A stretch of 64,000 bases of DNA from Stieleria neptunia (GCF_007754155.1 NZ_CP037423.1:7684938-7748937), one strand, 5' to 3'. Counted from the stretch's first letter, positions 7,891-17,029 are shown. Made by a program: numbers and translations. Notes: generated by a model from the letters alone, not told the origin.

Positions 7891-8976
7891 ATGGCCAATC
7901 AGCAGCAATTTTTTTCGTTCATGGAGCCTCCGGCCGTCGCTGCGCCCGCTGCTGCGCCCGTCAACCAGCAACCCTCCCTGGCAGGCAGGGTGACTTCGAC
8001 TGTTGCGACTTGTGTAGAGACCAAGGCCCAGGGGGAGGGTGACACCCAACCGGACGACCTCGAAAGAGACGGGGGACGCCCTTCGTCTGCGCGGCCCAGC
8101 CCCCCCAGCCGCGAAACGATTTTGAAATCCTTGCGGGCCAAGGTCGGGTGCATCAGCACGGCACGGCAGAGCGATGGCGGGGGATTTTCGACCGGCTGCG
8201 AAGCGATGGATCAGTGGCTGCCCGGCGGCGGTTTGCACCCGTCGACGCTGACCGAATGGATCGCCGCCCACGACAGCGCCGCCGCAGGCTCCTTGGCGAT
8301 GGCAGCCGCGGCGAATCGATTGCGTCAAATTCCCGGCCGACCGCTGGTGATCGTCGATTGCAGCGGCACGTTCTATCCGCCGGCGGCCGTCTCGCTGGGC
8401 GTGCCGCATCAACGCATGATTCTGTTGCGTCCCCGCAGTGGTGCCGATGCGATTTGGGCGATCGACCAATCATTGCGATCGGGGGCCGCCGCGGCCGTCT
8501 GGGCTTCACTGCCCATGCGAGTCGACGATCGCGACGCCAGACGTTTGCAATTGGCGGCCGAAACCGGTCGAACGCCGGGGTTGCTGGTGCGTGGGTTTGC
8601 CGCGCGGGGAAAACCCAGCTTCGCCGAAGTCCAGTTTTATGTGTCGCAGCAGCAGCGTGCCCCCGCGCGTGCGGTCACGAACCGCTCTGATGAAACGCGT
8701 TCGGTCACGAACCGCTCTGATAACGCGCGTTCGGTCACGAACCGCTCGCGTGATTTCGAAGTCATTTCGGTGACCCTCGACCGCGTGCGTGGCGGTGCGG
8801 TCGGCAGACAGCTTGCGCTGCAAATCATCGACGCGGCGACGATCCGTCCGCTTTCCACCACCGGCCCACAGACGAAACGGCATGAAACGGCTGCTGAGCA
8901 TCTGGCTTCGCAACTGGCCCATCCAGCGATTGCAAAGCGAGTGGCGACGCGACGCGACGCCCGAACCGCTTCTTAG
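7891..8976 (+). CDS. imuA: ImuA-like RecA/SulA-fold protein of the mutasome
   Basis: Accessory protein of the ImuA-ImuB(-DnaE2) translesion synthesis system. The 361-aa protein has a variable N-terminal tail, then the RecA-like core FSTGCEAMDQWLPGGGLHPSTLTEWIA, a Walker-B-like RPLVIVDCSGTFYPP, and AAAAVWASLPMRVDDRDARRLQLAAE, all in the order found in ImuA. No convincing Walker A GKT is present, as usual in this family. Between about residues 260 and 290 it carries three 10-residue repeats (VTNRSD..RS) encoded by 30-bp DNA repeats. The 3' end overlaps imuB by 95 bases, so the two are translated from one message. A double palindrome lies upstream. Confidence 0.85.
   Translation: MANQQQFFSFMEPPAVAAPAAAPVNQQPSLAGRVTSTVATCVETKAQGEGDTQPDDLERDGGRPSSARPSPPSRETILKSLRAKVGCISTARQSDGGGFSTGCEAMDQWLPGGGLHPSTLTEWIAAHDSAAAGSLAMAAAANRLRQIPGRPLVIVDCSGTFYPPAAVSLGVPHQRMILLRPRSGADAIWAIDQSLRSGAAAAVWASLPMRVDDRDARRLQLAAETGRTPGLLVRGFAARGKPSFAEVQFYVSQQQRAPARAVTNRSDETRSVTNRSDNARSVTNRSRDFEVISVTLDRVRGGAVGRQLALQIIDAATIRPLSTTGPQTKRHETAAEHLASQLAHPAIAKRVATRRDARTAS
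8672..8750 (+). repeat. Three 30-bp in-frame repeats inside imuA
   Basis: CGGTCACGAACCGCTCTGAT starts at 8672 and 8702, and a shorter match at 8732, with a 30-bp period. The period keeps the frame and adds 10-residue units to ImuA. Confidence 0.85.
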
Positions 8977-10573
8977 TGATGCGTCGCAGGACAACCAGAC
9001 TGCTCCGCTGATCCTTTGGAAGAACGATCACCGCCGCGGACGGTTGGTCGTCGGCTGCTGCGCCGCGGCGCGGCGGTTGGGCGTTCGCACCGGCATCGCG
9101 ATCGCCCAAGCGACAGAACTGGCCGGTTCCGCGGGCGTGACGCCGATCACCGCCGAGCACGATCCGATCGCGGATTCGATTGCCCTGGGACGCGTTGCCG
9201 ATGCCCTGCAACATCAGATCAGTCCGCTCGTCGCGATCGAAACGCTCGGCAAACGACTTTGGGCCGGTCAAGTCTTGCTGGAACCCGACACCTTGTTCTG
9301 CGACCTGTCCGGGGTGACGCATCTATTCGAACATGAAGCCGGAATCTTGGACGCCACCAGCCGTTGTCTCGCCGAACTCGGATTGGTCGGCAAGCTGGCC
9401 ATCGCCGATCACGCCGCCGCCGCTTGGGCGCTGGCCCATTACGCTGTCCACGATCCAATGGTCTCCACACGCGGTGTCGACGATCTACAGCACCTAAGCG
9501 TCAACGCGCTGCGGATCGAATCGGAGATCAAGCACACGCTGGACCGATTGGGCATCGAAACCATCGGCGCCCTGCTGCGGCTTCCACGCGGCGGGCTGGC
9601 CCAACGCTTGGGCGATGGAATCGTCAAACGCATTGCCGAAGTGTTGGGTGAAGTGGAGGTGCCGTTGGAAATCCACCACGCCGAACAACAGCACCACAGC
9701 AGTCATGAACTGGAATACCCCACGGACGATCTCGAGATCGTGATGGACCGCGTGGGCCGGTTGGCGGAATCGGTCGTGGCGAGTCTGGTGGCGTGCCAGC
9801 GCGGGGCGCTGCGCGTGGCGTGTCGTTTAGAACTCGTCGACGCCGCGCCGTTGAGCACGGTGATCGGCATGTTCGCCCCGACACAGGATCAAAAACACCT
9901 TCACTGTTTGCTCAACTCCAGTCTGGAATCGTTGCGCGTCGCGTCACCGATCACCAAACTCACCTTGTCGGTCTTACAGAGCGGTCCGCTCCGGACGCAG
10001 CAAAACGCGCTGTTCGCCGACGACGCCGTTGCATTCGCTGACGACGCGGTCTCCGATCGATCCCTCGCCCGACTCGTCGACACGCTCTCCGGACGGCTCG
10101 GACGCGATGCGGTTTTGGGTGTCCGATTGAGCGAGAATCCGTTGCCGGAAAAAGCCTTTCGAACCTATTCCTTGACCGATCATCGGACCCGCAAGACGCT
10201 GCGGCGGTTGCCGTCGAAGCAACCGACGCGGCGAAAGACGGCGGGCGAACGCTCCACCTTTCACGCTCCACGGCGTGACGATGCACGGCGCCGCCCGATG
10301 CAATTGTTGCGCAAACCCGTTCGCTTGACCGCGATCGAAAACTCGCCCGCCGGTCCCGCCGATCCGTTCCAATCCTTGCCAGCGTTCCGATTCGAAGCTG
10401 CCCTGCACCGAGTCGCATTTTTCTGGGGGCCCGAACGCATCGAAACCGGTTGGTGGGACGGCCCCACGATTCGCCGCGACTACTACCGCATCGAAACCGA
10501 TGCGGGCAGAGTGTGGTGGGTGTTTCAAGAGCTAAAGACCGGGGAATGGTTTTTACATGGACGGTTTGTTTGA
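8882..10573 (+). CDS. imuB: ImuB, Y-family polymerase-like mutasome protein
   Basis: Non-catalytic relative of Y-family polymerases that links the sliding clamp, ImuA and DnaE2 during mutagenic repair. The 563-aa protein starts MKRLLSIWLRNWPIQRL, as ImuB proteins do, and continues with the Y-family palm-like FCDLSGVTHLFEHE, the fingers/thumb segments GLVGKLAIADHAAAAWALA and LDRLGIETIGALLRLPRGGL, and the C-terminal little-finger region with RDYYRIETDAGRVWWVFQE. The ATG at 8882 is inside imuA (95-base overlap). No dnaE2 follows; the next gene is a lipid kinase on the other strand. A dnaE2 must therefore be elsewhere or missing. Confidence 0.88.
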   Translation: MKRLLSIWLRNWPIQRLQSEWRRDATPEPLLSDASQDNQTAPLILWKNDHRRGRLVVGCCAAARRLGVRTGIAIAQATELAGSAGVTPITAEHDPIADSIALGRVADALQHQISPLVAIETLGKRLWAGQVLLEPDTLFCDLSGVTHLFEHEAGILDATSRCLAELGLVGKLAIADHAAAAWALAHYAVHDPMVSTRGVDDLQHLSVNALRIESEIKHTLDRLGIETIGALLRLPRGGLAQRLGDGIVKRIAEVLGEVEVPLEIHHAEQQHHSSHELEYPTDDLEIVMDRVGRLAESVVASLVACQRGALRVACRLELVDAAPLSTVIGMFAPTQDQKHLHCLLNSSLESLRVASPITKLTLSVLQSGPLRTQQNALFADDAVAFADDAVSDRSLARLVDTLSGRLGRDAVLGVRLSENPLPEKAFRTYSLTDHRTRKTLRRLPSKQPTRRKTAGERSTFHAPRRDDARRRPMQLLRKPVRLTAIENSPAGPADPFQSLPAFRFEAALHRVAFFWGPERIETGWWDGPTIRRDYYRIETDAGRVWWVFQELKTGEWFLHGRFV

Positions 10574-10621
10574 GTCGTCAGTCGTCAGTCGTCAGATTTC
10601 AGATTTCAGATTTCAGATTTC
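10574..10621. repeat. Seven-base tandem repeats after imuB
   Basis: Three GTCGTCA units (10574-10594) pass directly into nearly four GATTTCA units (10595-10621), keeping a 7-base period. The repeats begin at the imuB stop. Confidence 0.85.
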
Positions 10622-10649
10622 CTGGCTCTAACGGAATCAATGTATGCCT

Positions 10650-10870
10650 GCGCTGAGGCCCGGAGGGCTGGCACAATGCGTGCCGGTGGCGTTAGCCACC
10701 GGTGCAAGGGAACTAGAACGCGAAGGCCTGAAGGGCCGGCACAATCGGGCGTTGGCCCCCGAGGCATAAAACCCTGGACATTGTGTCGGCCCGTTGGGCC
10801 TTGCAAATTCCTTGCAATCATCTCCGGTGGCTGACGCCACCGGCAGACACTCTGCCGGCCCTCTGGGCCT
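10650..10870. repeat. Intergenic palindromic repeat region between imuB and the lipid kinase
   Basis: The 10574-10987 spacer holds no supported gene. It contains CCGGTGGCGTTAGCCACCGG (10683-10702), GGCCTGAAGGGCCGGCACAAT-like segments and CCGGTGGCTGACGCCACCGG-like segments in mirrored order. These look like dispersed repeats, not coding sequence. Confidence 0.7.
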
Positions 10871-10987
10871 AGAGAATCACTCGACAGACAATCTCTATGC
10901 CATACATCGATTCCGTTCGAGTCAGCAGATTTCAGATCAAAAGAGCCCCCCGCTGAAAACAAATTTTCGCCAACTGCCCACTGCCCA

Positions 10988-11881
10988 CTACGAACTCGGC
11001 ACCAACAAACGAATCCGTTGGGGCAGGGTCTTGATTTCCAGCGGCAGGCGTCCGGCGTAGTCTCCGTCGAGTTCGTAGGCGACGCGTTGGTCGGATTCCA
11101 AACGCAGGCTCAAAACGTGGTTCTCTTGGACGCCGGCGAACCTTCGGTGCAGTCCGGTGACGATTCCCAGCACGTAGCCCAATCCGCTCAGCAGTCCGCG
11201 ACCGGCGAACGTGATCAGGTCCAGATTCCCATCGTCGCCGGTTGCCGCGGGATGAATCCGCAACCCCGCGGCATAGCAGGGCAGGTTAAACGCCATCGCC
11301 CAGCCGACGCGGCGTTCCTGAATGATCTTGCCGGAGGCGTCGATCGCGGTGACTCGGATCGCCGGGAATCGATACGTCCGGCAGGTTTGCCAAATCGGTT
11401 TCAGGTAGCTGTGGCGACGGATGTGACCTTTGCGTCGCAGGTGCAAGCGGCGGACGACTTCGGCATCGAACCCGGCCGTCGCCATGATCAGAAACAGCCG
11501 CCCGTTGGCTTCCCCGGCGTCGAGGTTGACGGCGCGTCCTGCGGTCAGCGTTTTCATCACCGCTTCGGCGTCATTGGATTGCCCGAGGTGCCTGGCCAGC
11601 AGATTTTCGGTGCCCATCGGCATCGGCAACAGCGGCGTCTCGGGGAACGTGCTGGCTGCGACCAGGCTGATCGTGCCGTCACCGCCGGCGGCGACCACGA
11701 CCGGTTGTGAAACACCGGTTTCACGCCGTTGCGTCGCGACGGCGTGCAGTGTTTGGGGGCACGACATCGTCTGGCACTGGATCCCGGCGGCGGCGAGCAA
11801 TCCGGCCAACCGGGGCAATTGTTCCCGTGCCGCACCGCTGCCCGCTTTCGGGCTGGTAAACAAAATCACGTCCAACGTCAT
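10988..11881 (-). CDS. Diacylglycerol kinase / YegS-type lipid kinase
   Basis: ATP-dependent lipid kinase of the DAGK catalytic family (YegS/LCB5-like), acting at the cytoplasmic face of the membrane. The 297-aa protein opens with VILFTSPKAGSGAAREQL, followed by the nucleotide-binding AAGGDGTISLVAAS, the PMPMGTENLLARHLG segment corresponding to the usual PLGTGN, and the family's C-terminal beta-sandwich with DGNLDLITFAGR and ELDGDYAGRLPLEIK. ATG at 11881 fits the family length; a frame start at 12052 adds an unlikely Cys/His-rich extension. It is divergent from the BamA-like pair, with about 245 bases between the two starts. Confidence 0.88.
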   Translation of the reverse strand: MTLDVILFTSPKAGSGAAREQLPRLAGLLAAAGIQCQTMSCPQTLHAVATQRRETGVSQPVVVAAGGDGTISLVAASTFPETPLLPMPMGTENLLARHLGQSNDAEAVMKTLTAGRAVNLDAGEANGRLFLIMATAGFDAEVVRRLHLRRKGHIRRHSYLKPIWQTCRTYRFPAIRVTAIDASGKIIQERRVGWAMAFNLPCYAAGLRIHPAATGDDGNLDLITFAGRGLLSGLGYVLGIVTGLHRRFAGVQENHVLSLRLESDQRVAYELDGDYAGRLPLEIKTLPQRIRLLVPSS

Positions 11882-12126
11882 CGCTCTCGGTGCGGAAAAG
11901 GTTCTCGTCTCTCGGGTACCTGACCCTCTTTGTCGCATCATTCTTCGCAGATTCCAACCGGATTCACGCAAGTTGCTGGGGGAATCCGCCTTGTCGTGAC
12001 ACTTGCCGCATTGGTAACACCCTTTCACGCCATGAAGCGCTCGTGTCGTCAATGACCGCGCGTTGGCCTAAACACGCTCCACGGATGGATCGCGTTTTCC
12101 TCGTCGAAACGGTTTGCCTTCGTCTT

Positions 12127-13587
12127 ATGACACAACGAATCAATACGCACGGATGCCCCGAGACCGAAATCCGCTGGTGCACGACCGCCGGCGGCGCGTC
12201 GGCATCGGTGCTGATCGCACTCCTGGCCAGTTTGGTGATGTCCTTGCCTGCGGCGGCCCAGATGGGCGGCGGCATGGGGGGCATGGGTGGCGGCGGAGGT
12301 CCTCAGAGCGGCGGCCCGGCGGGGCCGGCGGAGCGTCCCAAGTTTCGCGATCACGTCCACAACCAGGCTGCCTTGCCGATCGGCCGCGAACATGGCGACA
12401 AGGTCGTCTCCAGCGTTCGCATTGTCGGCAATCGAACGCTCGGCGAGCATGAGATCCTGCAAAAGATGCAGACCAAGAAAGGGCGATTTTTCAGCCGCGA
12501 AGTCTTACTCGGCGACGTCCACCGGTTGAATGAAATGAAGTCGTTTGACCATGTCACATTCAAAACCAAAGAAAACGACGCCGGGGTCGACGTGACGTTT
12601 GTGGTGCATGAACGCCCCCTGATCACCGCCATCTCCTTTCACGGCAACAACCGCATCAACGACCGCGATCTGAAGGGCCGCGCCGGTTTGGAAGTCAAGG
12701 ATCCGCTCAGCGAGTTCTCCGTCGAATCCGCACGCCGGCGATTGATCGACTACTACAAAGACGAAGGGTTCAACCAGGTCGCGATCACGTCGACGATCGG
12801 GTTCAAGGACAAACCGGGGATGGTGATCTTTCGGATCAACGAGGGTCCCAAAGAACGAATCGCCAGCATCAACGTCATCGGCAATACACTGTTGAGCGAA
12901 GCCCGGCTGAAAAAACTGATCAAAAGCCGCGGCCCGTTTCTCAAACTCGGCTACTACACCTTCAACGTCGCCGACATGGCCAAGATCGATCGCGACGTCG
13001 ATATCTTGGAAGGGACCTATCACAACCTCGGCTACCTGACCGCCAACGTCGGCCGACGCATTTCGTACAGCGAAGACGGCAAATGGTTGGACGTGACGTT
13101 TGTGGTCAATGAAGGGAAGCGTTTCAAAATCAATAGCGTGCAAATCATCGGCAACCAATTTATCACCGAGGCTTCACTGCGGCAGCGTTTGGAATTGAAG
13201 GCCGGCGACATGTTCGACGGCACCATCTTGAAACGCGACGTGGGCGAGATCGTCTATGGATACGGCGAGATGGGATTCATCTATGCCGACGTCCAACCCA
13301 AGACCGTGATGCGTGACGAAGAAAACACCGTCGACTTGGTCTACCAGATCGAAGAAGGCGACCGCTGGAAGATCGGCGAAATCCGCGTCAACATCGAAGG
13401 CGAACCACACCTGATGCGGGAGACCGTGATGCTGAACATGCTGGAAATGCGCGAGGGGGATTTCATCGACCGCAGACTGTTGGAAATCGGTCGACGGCGA
13501 ATGAGCAACAGCCAGTTGCTGGAAACCAATCCGCAAATCGCTGACCCACCGGACATCATCGTCGATCCCCGGGAGGATGCGTTTTAA
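12127..13587 (+). CDS. Five-POTRA protein, N-terminal half of a split BamA
   Basis: Periplasmic part of an outer-membrane assembly machine. The 486-aa protein has a signal peptide (ASVLIALLASLVMSLPAAAQ), a short Gly/Met-rich linker (GGGMGGMGGGGG), and five POTRA-like units starting near VSSVRIVGNRTL, ITAISFHGNNRI, IASINVIGNTLL, INSVQIIGNQFI and IGEIRVNIEGEP. These are the beta1 strands that open POTRA domains in BamA. It ends at IIVDPREDAF with no barrel. The stop codon overlaps the ATG of the next gene (TAATG), so the barrel protein is translationally coupled. Longer in-frame starts from 11890 lack a signal peptide at the right place. ATG at 12085 is an alternative. Confidence 0.85.
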   Translation: MTQRINTHGCPETEIRWCTTAGGASASVLIALLASLVMSLPAAAQMGGGMGGMGGGGGPQSGGPAGPAERPKFRDHVHNQAALPIGREHGDKVVSSVRIVGNRTLGEHEILQKMQTKKGRFFSREVLLGDVHRLNEMKSFDHVTFKTKENDAGVDVTFVVHERPLITAISFHGNNRINDRDLKGRAGLEVKDPLSEFSVESARRRLIDYYKDEGFNQVAITSTIGFKDKPGMVIFRINEGPKERIASINVIGNTLLSEARLKKLIKSRGPFLKLGYYTFNVADMAKIDRDVDILEGTYHNLGYLTANVGRRISYSEDGKWLDVTFVVNEGKRFKINSVQIIGNQFITEASLRQRLELKAGDMFDGTILKRDVGEIVYGYGEMGFIYADVQPKTVMRDEENTVDLVYQIEEGDRWKIGEIRVNIEGEPHLMRETVMLNMLEMREGDFIDRRLLEIGRRRMSNSQLLETNPQIADPPDIIVDPREDAF

Positions 13588-15215
13588 TGAATCCCCCCTC
13601 CCGCCCCGACACCGACCGCAACGTTTTCCCATCACCCCTGACACCAGCAAGCGAATCAACCCGAATGGAATCGATCGATTTGCCGAAACGATCGGCCAGG
13701 CGAGCCGCCATCAAGACGCCGATGGCACGTGCCCTGGCGGTTCCAATCGCCGTGCTCGCCTGCACCGCGCTGACCTGGACCGCACTGACCTGGACCGAGT
13801 CGGCGCACGCCCAGAACTATCCGCCCGGTTACACCCCGGCAAACGGGACCTACGTCCAGCCGCAGCAAACCTACGCGCCGCAGCAGAACTACGCGCCGCA
13901 GCAGAACTACGCGCCGCAGCAGAATTATGTGCCGCAGCCGGTGCCGCAACAGCCGGCGCCACAGACGGCGTTTCCGCCGACTCAGTTCGGGCCGCGTCAG
14001 CGTGTGTTGCTGCCCGGCGAATCGGTTCCCGGAAGCGGCACCGCGTTCCCGCCGATCGGCACCGATCCGGTGTACACGCCCAACGTTCGCGTCGCGGACC
14101 TGATCGTCAATGGTTTTCCCGCCCGGACCGGACGGATCATGTTTGGTGGTGCGGTCAACAGTGACGCCGGCGTGACCGGTCAGATCACGGTCGACGAGCG
14201 AAACTTCGACATCATGCGCTGGCCTCGTTCGTTCCGCGACCTGTTCGGCGGGACGGCATTCCGTGGTGCCGGACAGACCTTTCGATTGGAAGCCGCACCC
14301 GGTAGCGACTTTGATCGCTACAGCGTTCAGTTCGCCGACCCGAACCTGTTCGGTTACCTGCCGATCAGTTTTTCAGCCAGCGGTTTCTTATACGACCGAC
14401 GTTATGACGACTGGGACGAGAACCGTTTGGGCGGTCGATTCTCGCTGGGTTATCGGATCACGCCCGACTTGTCGATCGCCGTCGGGATCAGCGGCCAAAA
14501 CGTCGACATGAGCAACATTCGGGCACTCAACACCGCCATCTTGTCGCCCGGCGACGCGGCCGAATACCAGAAATTGACCGACTCCCAGGGTGACAACGAG
14601 CTGTACAGCGGCAGCATCACGCTGACGCACAACACCCGTGACAGTCCGATTCAGCCCAGCCAGGGGCACTATTTCCAGTTCCAATTCGAAGAAACGTTCG
14701 GCGACTACGACTACTCGCGGATCGAGTTGGAGTACCGCAAGTACTGGTTGCTGGCGTCGCGGGCCGACGGCAGTGGTAAACAAACGTTTTCCTACAGCAC
14801 GCAGGTCGGATTCAGCGGGAATGACACGCCGATCTTCGAAAACTTCTTCGCCGGCGGTTACGCGACGCTGCGAGGTTTCGATTTTCGTGGTGCCGGCCCC
14901 GTGGTGGGCGGTACGGGCGGAAATCCCTTCGTTGCCGTGGGGGGGGAATTCCAATTCCTCAACTCGGTCGAGTACATGTTCCCGATCACGGCCGACGACG
15001 CCTTTCGCGGTGTGGCATTTTGTGACTTTGGTACCGTGGAAAGCAGTGTTAAACTGGATGCCGACTCGTTTCGCGTCGCGCCCGGTTTGGGATTGCGTGT
15101 TGCAATCCCCGCGCTCGGGCCGGCCCCGCTCGCCTTCGACTTTGCCTACCCGGTCAACAAGTCGGACTTTGACAATGAGCGTATCTTCAGCTTTTACATG
15201 AGTTTGATTCGGTAA
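13587..15215 (+). CDS. Omp85-type outer-membrane beta-barrel, C-terminal half of a split BamA
   Basis: A 542-aa protein with its own signal segment (ARALAVPIAVLACTALTWTALT..SAHA), a Gln/Pro-rich linker with YAPQQN repeats (about residues 86-115), a possible partial POTRA-like segment, and a barrel of alternating strands. The Omp85 hallmark (V/L)RGF is present in ATLRGFDFRGAGP, and the end FDNERIFSFYMSLIR resembles the BamA last strand. The separate signal peptide shows this is a true second gene, not a frameshifted BamA. The start at 13587 overlaps the preceding stop; ATGs at 13665 or 13722 sit closer to the signal peptide and are possible. Confidence 0.85.
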   Translation: MNPPSRPDTDRNVFPSPLTPASESTRMESIDLPKRSARRAAIKTPMARALAVPIAVLACTALTWTALTWTESAHAQNYPPGYTPANGTYVQPQQTYAPQQNYAPQQNYAPQQNYVPQPVPQQPAPQTAFPPTQFGPRQRVLLPGESVPGSGTAFPPIGTDPVYTPNVRVADLIVNGFPARTGRIMFGGAVNSDAGVTGQITVDERNFDIMRWPRSFRDLFGGTAFRGAGQTFRLEAAPGSDFDRYSVQFADPNLFGYLPISFSASGFLYDRRYDDWDENRLGGRFSLGYRITPDLSIAVGISGQNVDMSNIRALNTAILSPGDAAEYQKLTDSQGDNELYSGSITLTHNTRDSPIQPSQGHYFQFQFEETFGDYDYSRIELEYRKYWLLASRADGSGKQTFSYSTQVGFSGNDTPIFENFFAGGYATLRGFDFRGAGPVVGGTGGNPFVAVGGEFQFLNSVEYMFPITADDAFRGVAFCDFGTVESSVKLDADSFRVAPGLGLRVAIPALGPAPLAFDFAYPVNKSDFDNERIFSFYMSLIR

Positions 15216-15217
15216 CC

Positions 15218-16522
15218 TTGCAACAGCCGACCCAACCATCCGCCGCCTCGGGATCTTGGACTGACCAGATCCAAGCGAGGTTTCGATGCGTCCTTTCCGA
15301 CGACTTATCGCGATGGTTTGACGATGAGATCTGGCGTTTTGCCGACGGCAGCACCGGCAACCGATTCGCCTCGGCGATCCCGCCCCAGGAACTCATCGAC
15401 GAGGCGCCCGCGGCGATCTGGCCGGCGCTGATGCCCTGTGACTTTCTGCCGATCTTGACGAACACGATGGGCGATTGGTTGTGCGTCCGTCTCGCCGCCG
15501 ACAATGCAGCCGGACAAATCGTCCACTGGTATCACGGCGGCGGCGACTGGATCCCCTGGGGCGACTCGCTCGCCGAAGCGATCTACTTTGACCACGTTCG
15601 GCACAAGCTGCCCGGCAGCCGTCGCGACCACGCGATCTCCGCAGGTTCGGCCGGTGACGAAAACGATCGAACCTGCCAACAGCTGAACCGATGGGCGATC
15701 AGCCGACTGGAACATCGGGCGGCGTCCGAATTAGAACCGCTCGGCGGACTTGAGCTGGCCGACGCGATGATCGATCGCCGCATTAGCCAAGCGGCGGTGT
15801 TGTGCCAATTGGTGATCGACGCGTTAGAAAACCCATTGCTCCGCGATGATGCGCTCCGCGCGCTCGACATCGACGATCCCGAACGACTGCAACGCGGTTT
15901 GTTCGACAACCGACTGATGGAAACGGACTGGATCGACCAGGTGGTCGCAAACAACGTTTCGCACCAACAGGTCCTCGACCAACAGGATTGGGACGCGGCC
16001 GAACGCCATTGCCGTCGCGCCAGCGAGATCGCACCCGAACTCGGCTGGGCCTGGGATGTGCTGGGGTACAGCCAAGAGCGGTCGGGAAATCGGACCGCCG
16101 CGATCGATCACTACCGAAGTGGGCTGAACTGTTCCATCTTCACCGATCAAACGGTGCGAGTCAGGACGCACGGGTATTGCGGTGAAGGCCAAAAGTTTTC
16201 GGCCGCACGGCTGATGCAGCTCGGCTACGAACCTTCTGATGCGGTCGAGCAAGGTTATTTCGAAAGCCTACGCGTGACCTCGGCCAGCGATCGACGCGAT
16301 CAAGTCCGCGAGCACTTCGCCGCGTTGGCCCAACAGGCGGCGCCCGCCCAAGCCCACGAGTTGTGGGTTCGTGCCGGATGGGACTTGGGTGCCGAGCCGA
16401 TGCTGGCGTTCGCGGAGCTGCTCGAGCAGATCGCGATCGCGGCCGACGCCGCCGGCCGGACGGCCCAGAGCGAATTGGCCCGCACCCATCGCAACTGCTT
16501 CCGAGATCGCTACGGCATCTAG
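15218..16522 (+). CDS. SMI1/KNR4 (SUKH) family protein with a helical C-terminus
   Basis: A 434-aa cytoplasmic protein. The N-terminal 150 residues match the SUKH pattern: LMPCDFLPILTNTMGDWLCV followed by IVHWYHGGGDWIPWGDSLAEA. The rest is helical, with a TPR-like pair around QQDWDAAERHCRRASEIAPE and GWAWDVLGYSQERSGNRTAA. SUKH proteins bind partner proteins and often serve as toxin immunity proteins, but no toxin gene is adjacent. The start is TTG three bases after the barrel gene stop, so it may be read from the same message; no strong ribosome site is seen, so the start is uncertain. Its last 180 bases are duplicated, degraded, at 22845-23040. Confidence 0.72.
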   Translation: MQQPTQPSAASGSWTDQIQARFRCVLSDDLSRWFDDEIWRFADGSTGNRFASAIPPQELIDEAPAAIWPALMPCDFLPILTNTMGDWLCVRLAADNAAGQIVHWYHGGGDWIPWGDSLAEAIYFDHVRHKLPGSRRDHAISAGSAGDENDRTCQQLNRWAISRLEHRAASELEPLGGLELADAMIDRRISQAAVLCQLVIDALENPLLRDDALRALDIDDPERLQRGLFDNRLMETDWIDQVVANNVSHQQVLDQQDWDAAERHCRRASEIAPELGWAWDVLGYSQERSGNRTAAIDHYRSGLNCSIFTDQTVRVRTHGYCGEGQKFSAARLMQLGYEPSDAVEQGYFESLRVTSASDRRDQVREHFAALAQQAAPAQAHELWVRAGWDLGAEPMLAFAELLEQIAIAADAAGRTAQSELARTHRNCFRDRYGI

Positions 16523-16920
16523 TGCCCCGAATGGCACCGGCCTCTTGTCATTCCATCCGCTGACCATCATCCCAGTTCTTCTCCATCAGACCTTCCCTGT
16601 CTTTCCTTCTGGCTTTCCTACTTTTTCCGCTGGCCACTCCTGATCAGGTTTCGGCGGAAACGTGGACGGACAACACCGGACATTTCAAAATCGAAGCCGA
16701 GTTTGTCGGCGTCGAAGGCCGATCGGTCGTCTTGCGTCTGGCGGACGGTTCGACCAAAAACGTTCCAATTGAACGGCTGAGTGACGTCAGCCGGAATCGG
16801 GCCAAGCAACTCGATGAGGCTGCGAAATCGAAACCGGCCGCTGCCAGACGCGTGGTCGCCGAGCCCGCCACGCCAAACGCAACGTCCAGATCGACGACAC
16901 CGTCGATCGCTCGCAACGAT
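16345..16920 (+). repeat. Left copy of a segmental duplication (SUKH 3' end plus SHD1 5' part)
   Basis: This segment matches 22845-23040 joined to 23439-23819 at high identity. The left copy has the intact SUKH end and a broken SHD1 gene. The right copy has the reverse and carries about 400 extra bases between the two parts. Homology stops near 16920, where SIARN is followed by different sequence. Confidence 0.85.
16585..16920 (+). pseudogene. Broken copy of the SHD1-domain gene
   Basis: The frame beginning at 16585 repeats the first 110 or so residues of the intact gene at 23484, including the signal peptide, the AETWTDNTG start of the SHD1 domain and LRLADGSTKNVPIERLSD. The start codon is ATC where the intact copy has ATG, the promoter-bearing segment before 23439 is absent, and after SIARN the frame runs into unrelated sequence to 17088, overlapping the next gene. 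It should not make a functional protein. The 16523-17029 gap holds nothing else that I can support. Confidence 0.85.
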
Positions 16921-17029
16921 GATGAGGGCCCCTTGCAAAAGGACTCCGGCGGCCCAACTGTCACGATGCAGTTTGATATGATGCGTTTGCCGAACACGCA
17001 GGCCATCAACGCTTTTGGATCCGATCGTA

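Noticed and set aside
13587..15215. Frameshift as the reason for the split BamA
   Set aside because: The second protein has its own signal peptide and linker and starts on a TAATG overlap, which fits two designed genes.
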